A stretch of DNA of 64,000 nucleotides, from positions 1 through 64,000 of the forward strand of contig JACPGE010000057.1 in assembly GCA_016182605.1 (NCBI GenBank), in the 5' to 3' direction. Positions 21,564 through 30,601 of this stretch are shown in pieces. Below the pieces are notes generated by a model. It was not told the origin of the DNA and ran no database searches. It saw only the letters and a program-made list of their open reading frames with translations. The position numbers were made by a program, and so were the translations under genes. Positions within the stretch are counted from its first letter, which is position 1; each line of letters opens with the position of its first letter. Source of the stretch: Candidatus Hydrogenedentota bacterium (GTDB lineage Bacteria > Hydrogenedentota > Hydrogenedentia > Hydrogenedentales > JAEUWI01).

Positions 21564-21810
21564 TGCGCCTGGCGTAGCACATCCCTGGCAAGCATGCGGA
21601 CCACGTGTGGCGAAATGAACTCAGCCCAAGGGATGTCTCGAATGGCCAATCGCCGGCTCTTGCAGCTTCGAGAGTACTTCAAACGATTCCCAACGAGGCC
21701 GGCCATCCAATTGGTACTTCCAGCACCCGTATTTTCCACGCTTTATGGGTGTAGCTTGGCGTAAAATCATGGGTTCACGGTTGCAAAATGGTTGCAAATA
21801 GTCAAATCCA
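21564..21810. other. Non-coding stretch between the DUF1501 gene and tRNA-Val
   Basis: A low-GC segment with no recognisable gene on either strand. The direct repeat GGTTGCAAAATGGTTGCAAA near 21780 is the only structure seen. Its position just downstream of a tRNA gene would suit an old integration scar, but no integrase or attachment duplicate is visible. Confidence 0.35.
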
Positions 21811-21854
21811 AGAAAAGCGGCCCGGCGACTTCCTTCTGTAAGTCACTGGGCCGC
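21811..21854 (-). terminator. Rho-independent terminator after tRNA-Val
   Basis: On the minus strand GCGGCCC pairs with GGGCCGC and GACTT with AAGTC, with one mismatch and a G-U pair between them, followed by TTTTCTT. It begins 11 bases past the tRNA 3' end. Confidence 0.8.
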
Positions 21855-21865
21855 AAGGCTTTCCA

Positions 21866-21942
21866 TGGTGGGCGATGCAGGATTCGAACCTGCGACCCCC
21901 TGTGTGTAAGACAGGTGCTCTAACCAACTGAGCTAATCGCCC
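21866..21942 (-). tRNA. tRNA-Val (anticodon TAC)
   Basis: A 77-nt cloverleaf: acceptor [15 protein letters not shown] arm GCTC-AGTTGGTTA-GAGC, anticodon arm CCTGT-CTTACAC-ACAGG, T arm GCAGG-TTCGAAT-CCTGC, discriminator A and an encoded CCA. Confidence 0.97.
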
Positions 21943-22216
21943 TCGGGGGGAATGGGATCCCGTAAACGAGAGACAAAAGTATAGCATTGCGTCACGTAGC
22001 GCATCAAACCTCGTTCGGGATTGGCCGTACGGGTGGCACGGCGGCGGGTGCATCCCAGGAGATCGCGTTGCGTGATTTTGCGTAGCCCCGTCTCTCGCTG
22101 GGCGGGCCATATTCTATTTTTTGCAAGCGCGGAACGCCCTCGCCGCCACCTGGGTGGCTTAAACTTATGGGACACGGCGTACCGGGCGTTGAACGGCGCA
22201 AGCCGATAGGAGCCCC
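21943..22216. other. Intergenic region upstream of tRNA-Val
   Basis: Holds the tRNA-Val promoter (21978-22007) close to the tRNA. The rest, up to the terminator of the TIG/CFI-box gene, shows no gene or repeat. Confidence 0.5.
21978..22007 (-). promoter_or_regulatory. Sigma-70-type promoter for tRNA-Val
   Basis: Minus strand: TTGATG, an 18-base spacer and TATACT, about 36 bases upstream of the tRNA 5' end. Confidence 0.6.
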
Positions 22217-22259
22217 TAAAAAGAAGCTGGCGGGACCTCCTTTCGGAGATCCCGCCAGC
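22217..22259 (-). terminator. Rho-independent terminator of the TIG/CFI-box gene
   Basis: GCTGGCGGGA pairs with TCCCGCCAGC, with an inner CTCC/GGAG stem and a short loop. In the minus direction it is followed by a T-rich run (TTCTTTTT). It lies about 20 bases past the stop codon. Confidence 0.9.
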
Positions 22260-22280
22260 GGGGTCTAGCGAGTCAGGCCG

Positions 22281-25200
22281 TTATGCGCGGCTGCGCCCAC
22301 GGCGCCGGAGCATGAAGGCCGCCCCAAGGGAGAGACCGACAAGCGCCGAGAGGACCGGCATCATCAGGGCAACCTTGCCCAAGAAGATGACCGGCACGAG
22401 CACGATCCGCATGGCCGAGGCCAAGACGGGCTGCTGCGCCACGACGTCTGCTATTGCCGGGCTCAGGTGGTAGTACGAATCCACGAAGGCCGTACCAACC
22501 GCGTTGTCCAGCAGGTAGCTGTCGCGCACGGTGCGCAGGGTATCGATGTCCTGAGCCATCGGGGTATCGTAGGCGGCCGTAGCGATGAAGCAGGGTCCGC
22601 CGCCGCCGCCACCGCTGTCACCACCGGCCGCGAGGCCGAGGAGGGCGATGATGAGGGCCAGGATGAGCAGGAACGGGAAGTTGGTTTCCGGCGCTGCATT
22701 GAACTGGAAGAAGCCCGGCAGGGTGAAGGCCGCTTCTTCGGTGTCGGAAGCAAGGAACACGGTAACGTCGGTCAGGCCCACTTCCGGAGAAACCGGGGTG
22801 CGGAAGCGGACCTCGGTTTCGTCTTCACCCGTGCCATTCGTCAACGCGCTTTGCGGAATGGTGAGGCTAATCACCTTGCCCGCCTGAACGGAGTTCATCG
22901 TGATCCGGTTGACCCAGCCGAGACCGCCTTCAGACGAGTTGATCACTACTTCGGTGCCGCCTGTGGTCGGACCGTTCAGCGGGGTCGCGTTTTCCGCGAG
23001 AATGGTGGCCACCAAGTCGTCTGGCAGTTCCACACCGCGGCGCAACGTGAAGCCGTTGAGGCTATACAGACGGCTCTTGGAGACCATGGTAACGGCAGTC
23101 GTATTGGGCGTTGCCGCAGTCACGGTCGGCACCACTTCGGTACTCAGCAAGGTCGACTGATACGCGACGGTGGCGTCTTCGGGAATCGTGAGTTCTTCAG
23201 ATTGGTAGTCGAACTCGCTCTGGGCCCCCAGCCAGCTCAAGCCTTCCTTCACGATGCCGGCATTGATTTCGTCATTCGCAACGGGGAAACTGAGCAGGAC
23301 GGGGTCTAGCGCGATGGGCTTGCCATTGGTCCCCAGGACCGGCTCACCCGTGACGGGGTCGACCTGGAAGCGGTTGATGGCGCCACCGCGGAAGAAGGCG
23401 TTGTTCGCTTCCACACCGGTCGGATCGCCTGGATTCATTGGCGGGGTGTTGCCCTTCGTCAATTCCAGTTCGAGCGGGGTGTAGAAGTACAAGCTGAAGT
23501 CATGGATCTCGCCACCAAGGCGGGCGCCCGGATCGCGGCCCTCTTGCGAGAGCAGGGAGTCCACCAAGTTCGTACCGAGCGAGCCGGTATTGGCCTTGGG
23601 GGTGGCATCGATTACCGCAGTTCTTGCGATGGCCCACACCGTACCGGCCGTCGTGGTGAGCGACGGTATTTCCAGGAGGGCGTCGGTCGTACCGAGGAGG
23701 TCGATGTTTTGATCCGTACCTTCGGCCTGGTCGAAGTCGAAGGCCGTCGTCATGACGCCTTCGCCATCAATCGCACGCCGCTTGTACGTGAAGGTATTGG
23801 CCAGCACCGAGGGCGTTGCCTGACCGGCATTCGACACCTCGATGTCTTCGGTGAAGCTGTCCGCATCGTTGGTGCTGGCGCTGGTGGGCACAAGCACGTC
23901 GATGAAGGTACCGTCTTGTGAGGTCGCGAAGTGATTCGCGGTCACACCACCGAAGGTCACCGTGGTACCGCCGCCGAGATTCTGACCGCTGACGCGGGCA
24001 ATAATCCCACCGAAGATCCAAGCTTCATCCGGCGTCACACCGGTTACAACGGCTTCGCCTTCGCCCTCACCTTCGCCCTCACCTTCGCCCTCACCTTCGC
24101 CCTCACCTTCGCCTTCGCCTTCGCCTTCGCCCTCACCTTCGCCCTCACCTTCACCTTCACCTTCACCTTCACCTTCACCTTCACCTTCGCCCTCACCTTC
24201 GCCTTCGCCTTCACCCTCGCCTTCACCACTTACCTGGGTGATGTTGATGGTCAAGGTGGTGTTGTCGTCCAGCGAAATTGTGGTGGAGTCGTTGGTAACG
24301 TTGCCGGTGATGTCGACAGGCGCACCGCCATTGGTGGAAAGCAGCCATTCCGCAACGTCCGCCGGGTCTTTGGTCAATGTGATCGTGACCGAGCTTCCGT
24401 CTGCGTAGATACCGGTTCCCGTGACCGGGTTACCGGCGGCGGCGGCCGGGCTCACGCTGGCGCTACCGTTTCCGTTCACGTAAACGGAGAAGGCGCGCGC
24501 CGGAGTGACCACCAGTCCTTGCAAGAGGCTGGCGGCATTTTCTGGCGCGTTCTTGTCCATGACGGTAATGTCAACAGGCAAGTCTTGCTCGGGCACATCC
24601 AGGGCCAGTGCCGGCGAGGTGATGTACATGAAGTTTTCATTCACGCCGTCGAAGCCCGTAATGGCGTCGCCGATGGCCTTCGTGCCGGTGTAGAGGCGGA
24701 AGGCTGCGGCGACCCCGTTGACGTACACTTCGTACGCTTCGGATGCGGCCTGAATGGAGTTGATGCCCGTCATGCCGACCGGGAAGATACCGGTGAGGGT
24801 GATGGGCGTTTCGGTGTCTTCAGGAATCACGATGGGATCGACGGCGTTGACCGCCAAACCCGACTGGAACGGCGCAAAAACGGACAGGGTGCTGGTGGTG
24901 GCAGAGACGCCATCGCCGACCACCGGGTCGCTTTCGATCAGGGTCCAGCTCTGGAAACCGGTTTCATTGGTCATAACGAACGCGTTGGAGCCGTTCAGCG
25001 CAAGGACCGTCGGATAGGACCAAAGCTGCACGCGCTCTTCGGGATTCTGGGGATCGAGCGCGGTGAGAATCGTTACGGTTACTGTAAGACTACCCAAGTC
25101 GTTGATTTCCGCGAAATCGGCTGGGTTGGTACCCCGGACGATGCTGACATCGACGAAAGGCGCGCCATCGAGTGCGGCGCCCGGGAAGCGGGCCGCCACT

Positions 25201-26171
25201 TCGGCCGCCCAAGCTTCGATATCGGTCACCCCTTGCGGCGGGGTAATGGTGCCCGCGGCGATTTCGTCCAGCAGGAATTCGAGCGCGTCCACACGCTCCA
25301 CAATCGCGAAGGCCTCTTCGTTGTTGCCGATCAGCTCCGCGATCTGCAGCGCCACCTTGTTCGGCACGGTGACTTCCACATCGTCGCCCAAGGGAATGAC
25401 GACACTGCCCGCCTGTTTGGAAGGGGCCTGATCCAAATTGACCACCACGGTAGCGCGGTCTGCGCTGGAACTGGTGAACATGTCGTTCACGTCGAAGATA
25501 TTGTCGGGAAGCGTGGAGTCGTCCTCATCGAGGTCCACCGCGGTCAGGGTGATGTTCACCGCGTCTTCCGCGGCGTTCACGCCGACACCCACGCCCGTGC
25601 CGTCCACATTGTCATAGGTGAGGGTGGCCGCGCCCACGGCGTCCATGGCGTTGATCAGCGAATAGATACGCACGGTAGCCGATTCATTGGCAACGGCGGG
25701 AAGGAGCGAGCCGATGTCAATCGTGCTTTCAAAGACGCCGCCGGCGCCCGTAACGGCATCTCCCGCGAGACCGCCGCCTTGCGTCCAGCCGTCTTCATTG
25801 AGCCACGGGGCCGTGCCTTCGGCGAGCGAGTTCGCAACCAGCGTGACCGTGTCCGTAGTGGTTGCGCCCATGGCCGTCGTGGTCACCATGACCGGCACCG
25901 AGGCCGTCTGGCCTTCATCCGGAATCTGGACTTCCATCGTACTGCCGTTTACTGGCGACGACGCCAGCGAAATGTCCGTGACGACATCGGCGCCAATTCC
26001 GGCGCCATTGCCCGTCACCACTTCGAGAAGGCCGACAAGATCGAGCCCTCCTTCGCCGGTGGCCGCTCTTGTAGATGTCGCATCATGAGAAGGCATCAAG
26101 CCTATCATGAACGCGAGCACCATCATCATACTTACGAGCGACGCAAGTACAAATTTCTTGCTGGTCCCCAT
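22281..26171 (-). CDS. Large exported TIG-domain protein with (GE)29 array and CFI-box C-terminus
   Basis: A 1296-residue surface protein. After a hydrophobic N-terminal signal it has Ig-like regions, an InlB-like beta module (about 570-648, ending ITQVS), a (GE)29 linker (649-706), an IPT/TIG domain ([21 protein letters not shown]) and a second TIG-like domain ([17 protein letters not shown]). Next come a membrane segment and a Gly-rich stretch, then the CFI-box tail ([20 protein letters not shown], from about residue 1194) with [13 protein letters not shown] and a final hydrophobic segment plus RRRGRSR. CFI-box tails are a known C-terminal sorting-like domain of surface proteins. AAGGAG lies eight bases before the ATG. 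The gene has its own strong promoter with a palindrome and a terminator, so it is a single-gene unit. Confidence 0.85.
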   Translation of the reverse strand: MGTSKKFVLASLVSMMMVLAFMIGLMPSHDATSTRAATGEGGLDLVGLLEVVTGNGAGIGADVVTDISLASSPVNGSTMEVQIPDEGQTASVPVMVTTTAMGATTTDTVTLVANSLAEGTAPWLNEDGWTQGGGLAGDAVTGAGGVFESTIDIGSLLPAVANESATVRIYSLINAMDAVGAATLTYDNVDGTGVGVGVNAAEDAVNITLTAVDLDEDDSTLPDNIFDVNDMFTSSSADRATVVVNLDQAPSKQAGSVVIPLGDDVEVTVPNKVALQIAELIGNNEEAFAIVERVDALEFLLDEIAAGTITPPQGVTDIEAWAAEVAARFPGAALDGAPFVDVSIVRGTNPADFAEINDLGSLTVTVTILTALDPQNPEERVQLWSYPTVLALNGSNAFVMTNETGFQSWTLIESDPVVGDGVSATTSTLSVFAPFQSGLAVNAVDPIVIPEDTETPITLTGIFPVGMTGINSIQAASEAYEVYVNGVAAAFRLYTGTKAIGDAITGFDGVNENFMYITSPALALDVPEQDLPVDITVMDKNAPENAASLLQGLVVTPARAFSVYVNGNGSASVSPAAAAGNPVTGTGIYADGSSVTITLTKDPADVAEWLLSTNGGAPVDITGNVTNDSTTISLDDNTTLTINITQVSGEGEGEGEGEGEGEGEGEGEGEGEGEGEGEGEGEGEGEGEGEGEGEGEGEGEGEGEGEAVVTGVTPDEAWIFGGIIARVSGQNLGGGTTVTFGGVTANHFATSQDGTFIDVLVPTSASTNDADSFTEDIEVSNAGQATPSVLANTFTYKRRAIDGEGVMTTAFDFDQAEGTDQNIDLLGTTDALLEIPSLTTTAGTVWAIARTAVIDATPKANTGSLGTNLVDSLLSQEGRDPGARLGGEIHDFSLYFYTPLELELTKGNTPPMNPGDPTGVEANNAFFRGGAINRFQVDPVTGEPVLGTNGKPIALDPVLLSFPVANDEINAGIVKEGLSWLGAQSEFDYQSEELTIPEDATVAYQSTLLSTEVVPTVTAATPNTTAVTMVSKSRLYSLNGFTLRRGVELPDDLVATILAENATPLNGPTTGGTEVVINSSEGGLGWVNRITMNSVQAGKVISLTIPQSALTNGTGEDETEVRFRTPVSPEVGLTDVTVFLASDTEEAAFTLPGFFQFNAAPETNFPFLLILALIIALLGLAAGGDSGGGGGGPCFIATAAYDTPMAQDIDTLRTVRDSYLLDNAVGTAFVDSYYHLSPAIADVVAQQPVLASAMRIVLVPVIFLGKVALMMPVLSALVGLSLGAAFMLRRRGRSRA
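24054..24227 (-). repeat. Hexanucleotide array encoding (Gly-Glu)29
   Basis: 174 bp of GGN-GAR hexamers, mainly GGCGAA, GGTGAA and GGCGAG. It begins after the codons for QVS, the same junction seen at the (GE)40 array of the Asp-box gene. Confidence 0.95.
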
Positions 26172-26336
26172 TCTGGCTTCTCCTTTACACCGTTAGTTCA
26201 AAAAACAGCATACCTCTTGGCCGCTTCAATACCCGTGAAACGGCCAACGTTCACTCCAAAATCACTTAAACTATCTCCACGGGGGCTCCGGCTAAGGGAC
26301 TCCCGCATGGGCTGCATCCATCGCATCCGGCAGTAC

Positions 26337-26352
26337 GAAGTGTTAACACTTC
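26337..26352. promoter_or_regulatory. Perfect 16-bp palindrome downstream of the promoter
   Basis: GAAGTGTTAACACTTC is a perfect palindrome about 11-26 bases downstream of the predicted transcription start of the TIG/CFI-box gene, a position typical of a repressor operator. No adjacent regulator gene is visible. Confidence 0.55.
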
Positions 26353-26369
26353 TCTACGTTAAGATGCTT

Positions 26370-26398
26370 AGTATAGAGATCTGTACGGGACTTGTCAA
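26370..26398 (-). promoter_or_regulatory. Strong sigma-70-type promoter of the TIG/CFI-box gene
   Basis: Minus strand: a perfect TTGACA, a 17-base spacer and TATACT. The predicted leader is about 190 bases and contains the palindrome. Confidence 0.8.
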
Positions 26399-26591
26399 CT
26401 CATTATCCCTGAATTCGGGGGCTTTTTTTGAGAAATTTTACCATGTATTCGCATTTTTATTACTTTAATGAGGCCCAAAAATGGCTCTCTAGCGAAAGAT
26501 GGGGGCCTATCGTTCCAATCCGATGAGATCGAAGGGAGGGTATATGCCTGCCCCAAACTCCAGCCGCTGTGAAAATGATTAAATGCGCGAA

Positions 26592-27419
26592 TCATTGTTG
26601 CTCCGCATAGCGGGGCGCTTCACCGGCGCCTTGCCACCGTGTATTTTTGAGCACTACCCACGTTATAGCGGCCCCGAGGAACAAAATCAAGGCTATCTGT
26701 TGAGAAGCCGTCATGCCGAAGGCCGAGCGGACACTGTCCCCCCGGAAGGCTTCCACGGTAAAGCGCAACAGGCCATAGAGCAATGGGTACATCAGCATGA
26801 TTTCGCCGGTGTGGTGGGCGCCCTTGAAACGCCAGCGCAGGATGAAGAAGATACAGAGCAATCCGGCGCTCTCGTAGAGCTGGGTGGGGTGCACCGGCAG
26901 GCTATGCTCGGCACCCCGGGCAATCAGGCCGTCTTCGAGGTGTTGCGCGTAAGGCAAAGTATGGCGGGGAAAGGCGATTCCCCAGGCTTTTTCGGTAACG
27001 GAGCCCCAGCAGCACGAATTGAGGAAGCAGCCCAGGCGGGCTACGGCATGGGCAAGCGCGAGGTAGGGCAGCCCAATGTCGCCCATGGGCAACACGGGCA
27101 CCCGCTTGTAGCGCACATAGGCCACGCCGCCGATGAAGCCGCCCAGGAGCCCGCCATAAAACACCAAGCCACCGGCCCAGAAGTAGAAAGCCTCGTAGAG
27201 CTTGCTGAGTTCGCCGTACTGCACAATGTGATAGGCGCGCGCGCCGAAGAGTGCGGCGAAAAAGATGACAATGCCGCCCATGGGGGTTACCGGGTAGGGC
27301 TTTTCCAGGCGGTAATTCTCATTGACCGCGCAAAGCACCCCGATGAGAAAGGCCAGGGCCATGAACACGGTATAGGCGTGAAATTCAAAGATGCCCAGTT
27401 TCAACAGGGTTGGATACAT
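26592..27419 (-). CDS. lgt: Prolipoprotein diacylglyceryl transferase
   Basis: A 275-residue inner-membrane enzyme that transfers diacylglycerol from phosphatidylglycerol to the lipobox Cys of lipoprotein precursors. Several membrane segments are visible, with signature motifs ARLGCFLNSCCWG (the Lgt signature, usually GRxGCFxNGCC), HPTQLYES and a C-terminal SQQIALILFLGA segment. FHAY near the N-terminus (residues 12-15) is also typical. Length is normal. There is no strong ribosome-binding site before the ATG. It lies 68 bases downstream of the cohesin-like gene and could be cotranscribed with it. Confidence 0.93.
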   Translation of the reverse strand: MYPTLLKLGIFEFHAYTVFMALAFLIGVLCAVNENYRLEKPYPVTPMGGIVIFFAALFGARAYHIVQYGELSKLYEAFYFWAGGLVFYGGLLGGFIGGVAYVRYKRVPVLPMGDIGLPYLALAHAVARLGCFLNSCCWGSVTEKAWGIAFPRHTLPYAQHLEDGLIARGAEHSLPVHPTQLYESAGLLCIFFILRWRFKGAHHTGEIMLMYPLLYGLLRFTVEAFRGDSVRSAFGMTASQQIALILFLGAAITWVVLKNTRWQGAGEAPRYAEQQ

Positions 27420-27487
27420 GAATCAGGATTGCCTTGTACGTAAATGGAGTGTGCGCTCCCGGCCGGGAGTTTCCTGGCGGGAACCGG

Positions 27488-28597
27488 TCACGATGGGACA
27501 GCGCCCATTCGCCAAGCCACACGGGAGAAAAGGGCAAGCAGGGCCGCAAAGATCAGCAAGGTCCCGGGCGCTCCGGCGCTTCCCAGGAGGGCCTTTGCCG
27601 CGCCGCGGGAACCCGTCGCCGGGGTAGCGCTGAAAGCGCTTTCGCAGCCCGTGGCGGATCGCGCCTTGACCCAGTAAAAATAGCTGACCGGCGTGCTCAC
27701 CTCGGGGTTGCAGGCGTCTCTGCCCACCACCCGTGGCAGCAGGGCCGTAATATCCAGAAAATCGGTCTCCGTCTGCCACTGATCGCCCAGAGGTACCGCC
27801 GTGGCGCTGTTGTTCGTCTCACTGCGGAAAACGCGGTACTCGGCGCCTGCCGTGGCCACGGCATCCCACTCCAGCGTGACCCCGTCTGCCGCGCCGGTGG
27901 TCGCGGTGAGGCCGGTGGGCGCTTCGGCAGCGGTGCAGCCCACCTCCACCGCGCCATCCGTGATGAGCACATCGAAGCCCGCTTCCACATCCACCATGCC
28001 CCCTGCGCCGTCGGAGACCCTCACCGTAACCGCGGCCGAACTGGAAAAGGACTGTTCGCCGATGATCACGGCGCTGTTCGAATCGATGCCATCGAGGGGT
28101 GCGGTAGTGTTTTCCGGCGCGCCCGCCAGAATGCGAAAGGCGGCGGTGACCAGTTCGCCATCGGGCAACAGCGTGTTGTTGATGCCGCCGATGAAGACCC
28201 CGGCGAGGCCCGCATCCGCCATCAGATCGTAATCGATGCCCTTATCCTCGGGGAGGATTGCGGAAGGGCGCACCGGCGCGCGGCGGAACAGGGTGTTTCC
28301 GAGATCGTCCAGGATCGGATTGCCGAAGGAATCGGTGAGCACAATTTCGTAGGCGTCCTCATCGAGTGCAAGCACATCGGGATCGAACTCAATGAAGAGA
28401 ATCAAGGTGGCCGGAGAATCCTCTCCGCTGGCGAGACTCACGGTCACTTCCACGATGGCGCCGGGATTGCCGGTGGCCGCTCCCACGGTCAGTGTGATGG
28501 GATCGAGAACCGGCGCGGCGCCGCCCGCGAAAGCCCCAGGCGCAATCGCACCCAAAACCAGCGTCCATCCCAACCAAGCGTGTTGCCATTGCGCCAT
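27488..28597 (-). CDS. Exported cohesin-like / fibronectin-type protein with C-terminal membrane anchor
   Basis: A 369-residue protein with a signal peptide (ending GAFAGG) and a cohesin-type beta-sandwich (about 35-205) containing ITLTVGAATGNPGAIVEVTV, LIEFDPDVLAL-like strands and LVTAAFRIL. A fibronectin-III-like domain follows (about 225-330, APTGLTATTGAADGVTLEWD, YRVFRSE, YFYWVKARSATG), then a C-terminal hydrophobic segment with basic residues (GTLLIFAALLALFSRVAWR). Cohesin domains bind dockerin modules, and a dockerin-like EF-hand occurs at the end of the 2016-residue protein in this window. AAGGAG precedes the ATG. An alternative is a non-cohesin adhesion domain of similar fold. Confidence 0.65.
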   Translation of the reverse strand: MAQWQHAWLGWTLVLGAIAPGAFAGGAAPVLDPITLTVGAATGNPGAIVEVTVSLASGEDSPATLILFIEFDPDVLALDEDAYEIVLTDSFGNPILDDLGNTLFRRAPVRPSAILPEDKGIDYDLMADAGLAGVFIGGINNTLLPDGELVTAAFRILAGAPENTTAPLDGIDSNSAVIIGEQSFSSSAAVTVRVSDGAGGMVDVEAGFDVLITDGAVEVGCTAAEAPTGLTATTGAADGVTLEWDAVATAGAEYRVFRSETNNSATAVPLGDQWQTETDFLDITALLPRVVGRDACNPEVSTPVSYFYWVKARSATGCESAFSATPATGSRGAAKALLGSAGAPGTLLIFAALLALFSRVAWRMGAVPS

Positions 28598-28716
28598 GAA
28601 ACCGTCTCCTTACTGCGCGCGCTGTAAATCCGCACTACTTCCCACGGGGCGCCGCAACTCAGTTTGCCAGTCTACCCGCTGTTCCGCCGCCGTATCAACC
28701 CAATTGCCGCCGCGGC

Positions 28717-28746
28717 TTGTTCAGACCGCGGCATAGTGTGTACCAT
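28717..28746 (+). promoter_or_regulatory. Candidate promoter giving a leaderless kinase transcript
   Basis: TTGTTC, an 18-base spacer and TACCAT end only seven bases before the kinase ATG, and no ribosome-binding sequence is present. Transcription would start at or next to the ATG. Confidence 0.4.
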
Positions 28747-28753
28747 CGCGCCC

Positions 28754-30427
28754 ATGCTGGACGTGACGTGCACAAAGTGTGGGCTGACCATTGCGGTACC
28801 GCCTACTGTACAAGGCAAGAGCGGATTGTGTTTCAACTGCGGAGCGCCGCTCCTGGTGCCCCAGAACAGCGCGCACGACGCCAATGCGGATGTGGCCTTC
28901 AAGAAAGGCGACCGCGTCGCGGACCGGTACGTGATAGAGAGCCAGATCGGCCAGGGGGGCATGGGCGTGGTCTATGGCGCGTTTGACGCTCTGGTCAACG
29001 AGGCCATCGCACTCAAATTCATGAAGCCCAGCATGTTGAAAACGCAGCGGGGCAAGGCGCTGTTCATTCAGGAAGCGCAGATTGCCCGGCGGCTCCGCCA
29101 CGACAACATTGTCGCGGTGCACGATGTAAGCCACACCCGGGACGGCATCCTCTATCTTTCGATGGAATTTGCGGCGGGGCAATCGCTGCGCTCCTATCTT
29201 CGCACTAAGCGCACAGAGCGGCGTTTTGTCAGTGTGCGCCTTTCGGTCCACCTGATCCTGCAGGTGCTCGAAGCACTCGCCTATGCCCATCGCACCGTCA
29301 TTCACCGCGATATCAAGCCGGAGAACCTGATGATCCTGAGCGGGGAGCGCCTCAAGGTGCTCGACTTCGGGCTGGCCCACGCAATACAGGAAGAATTTCT
29401 CGACGAACTGAAGGATGAGGCGGCGAAATCGCGCAAGGTGGTGGGCACGCTGGCCTACGCGGCGCCCGAACAGCGCCTCAACAAGAAGATCGACCAGCGC
29501 GCCGATCTGTATGCCGTGGGACTGGTCTTTCACGAATTGCTCACGTTGCGCACGCCCATGGACGAACCCGTGACGGTGGAACAGGTGCGGGACGACGTAT
29601 CGCCGTCCCTGCTTGCGGTCTATCGCCGCGCACTCCAATCGGAGAAAGAGGCGCGCTTTCAATCGGCGCGCGAATTTCACACGGCGCTGAAAGAGGCCTA
29701 CGACAAGAGCTACCGGCAGTTGGCGAATGCGATCCAGGTGGTGACGCGAAAGCAGACCGCCTCCACGGAAAACATGGTGCTCCTGGAGGGCGGCAGCTTC
29801 CTCATGGGCAACAACGAAGTGCGCGAGGATGCCCCGGAAGAAGAGGTCTATGTGGGGCCGTTCTGGATGGACAAGTACCCCGTGACCGTGGCGCAATACG
29901 CCGATTTCCTGGAGGCCACCGGCAGTCCGGAGCCAAAGTATTGGCGGGACCCCCTGCAAAATGGGCCGGATCAGCCGGTGACCGGGGTGTCTTGGGGGGA
30001 AGCGCAGGCCTATGCCGCCTGGGCAGGCAAGCAATTGCCCACGGAGACCCAGTGGGAATTCGCCGCCCGGGGGAAGGAAAACCGCAAATACCCCTGGGGC
30101 AGCCTGCCGCCGGACAGCACCCTGTGCAATTTCGGGGATTACATGGGCATGCCCTCCATTGTGACGATGCATGAGGCGGGCAAAACGCCCGAGGGCATCC
30201 ATGATCTGGCCGGCAACGTGATGGAGTGGACCGCAGACCCCTTTGCGTCCTATACCGATCTCCGGCGCCATCCGGAGCGGCTGCAACAGGCGCCCCGCAA
30301 GGTGGTTCGGGGCGGCTGCTTCAGTTCGGTGCCCGAAGAGCTGGGGTGCACGGTGCGCCGGGGGCTCTTTCCGGAGGCGCGGAATGCCACCGTGGGCTTC
30401 CGTTGCGTCATTCCGGTGGAAGGGTAG
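28754..30427 (+). CDS. Zinc-ribbon Ser/Thr kinase fused to an FGE/SUMF1 domain
   Basis: A 557-residue fusion. An N-terminal zinc ribbon (Cys6, Cys9, Cys26, Cys29) is followed by a Hanks-type kinase (about 55-330): glycine loop GQGGMGVVYG, ALKFMKP lysine, HRDIKPENL catalytic loop and DFGLAHA. The C-terminal FGE-sulfatase domain (about 345-557) has LEGGSFLMGNNEV, PVTVAQYADFLEA, PVTGVSWGEAQAYAAWAGK, LPTETQWEFAARG, DLAGNVMEWTAD and RGGCFSS. No membrane segment is seen, so it acts in the cytoplasm. The FGE domain lacks an obvious active-site Cys pair and is probably a binding or structural module, as in other kinase-FGE fusions such as chlamydial Pkn1. The upstream in-frame extension lacks protein-like features, so I start at MLDVTCTKC. 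Confidence 0.88.
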   Translation: MLDVTCTKCGLTIAVPPTVQGKSGLCFNCGAPLLVPQNSAHDANADVAFKKGDRVADRYVIESQIGQGGMGVVYGAFDALVNEAIALKFMKPSMLKTQRGKALFIQEAQIARRLRHDNIVAVHDVSHTRDGILYLSMEFAAGQSLRSYLRTKRTERRFVSVRLSVHLILQVLEALAYAHRTVIHRDIKPENLMILSGERLKVLDFGLAHAIQEEFLDELKDEAAKSRKVVGTLAYAAPEQRLNKKIDQRADLYAVGLVFHELLTLRTPMDEPVTVEQVRDDVSPSLLAVYRRALQSEKEARFQSAREFHTALKEAYDKSYRQLANAIQVVTRKQTASTENMVLLEGGSFLMGNNEVREDAPEEEVYVGPFWMDKYPVTVAQYADFLEATGSPEPKYWRDPLQNGPDQPVTGVSWGEAQAYAAWAGKQLPTETQWEFAARGKENRKYPWGSLPPDSTLCNFGDYMGMPSIVTMHEAGKTPEGIHDLAGNVMEWTADPFASYTDLRRHPERLQQAPRKVVRGGCFSSVPEELGCTVRRGLFPEARNATVGFRCVIPVEG

Positions 30428-30475
30428 GTTCCAGAACGGAAACCCGGCGGACACCGGCAGGCGGACACCGAAAAC

Positions 30476-30505
30476 TTGCTTTATTCCCGGGGCAAACAGT
30501 ACCCT
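30476..30505 (+). promoter_or_regulatory. Candidate promoter for the FKBP gene
   Basis: TTGCTT, an 18-base spacer and TACCCT, about 97 bases before the ATG. Confidence 0.4.
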
Positions 30506-30601
30506 TTCCGCTTGTCCCGGCGCCCCGGTTTCCGGGAGCTGTCTCTCCATCATCTGGTTGATCTTGAGATCCGCGCCGCAACCCAACGAAGGAATGTCCC
30601 C

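Larger units (their letters stand above)
26172..26591. other. AT-rich regulatory region upstream of the TIG/CFI-box gene
   Basis: The region contains the promoter at 26370-26398, the palindrome at 26337-26352, and an AT-rich block (26410-26470) immediately upstream of the -35 box that could act as an UP element. GAATTCGGGGGCTTTTTTT near 26411 resembles the end of a weak plus-strand terminator. No gene is apparent. Confidence 0.55.

Noticed and set aside
21449-21739. A 96-residue minus-strand protein near tRNA-Val
   Set aside because: No ribosome-binding site, no recognisable motif, and it overlaps the 3' end of the DUF1501 gene and its hairpin.
21564-21942. Integrated element at tRNA-Val
   Set aside because: No integrase and no repeat of the tRNA 3' end were found within the window.
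26405-26425. Plus-strand terminator before lgt
   Set aside because: The stem is only about four pairs and there is no plus-strand gene upstream to terminate.
23931-26468. An 845-codon plus-strand open frame with a TFALTF repeat
   Set aside because: Antisense of the TIG/CFI-box gene; the repeat is only the reverse reading of the Gly-Glu array.
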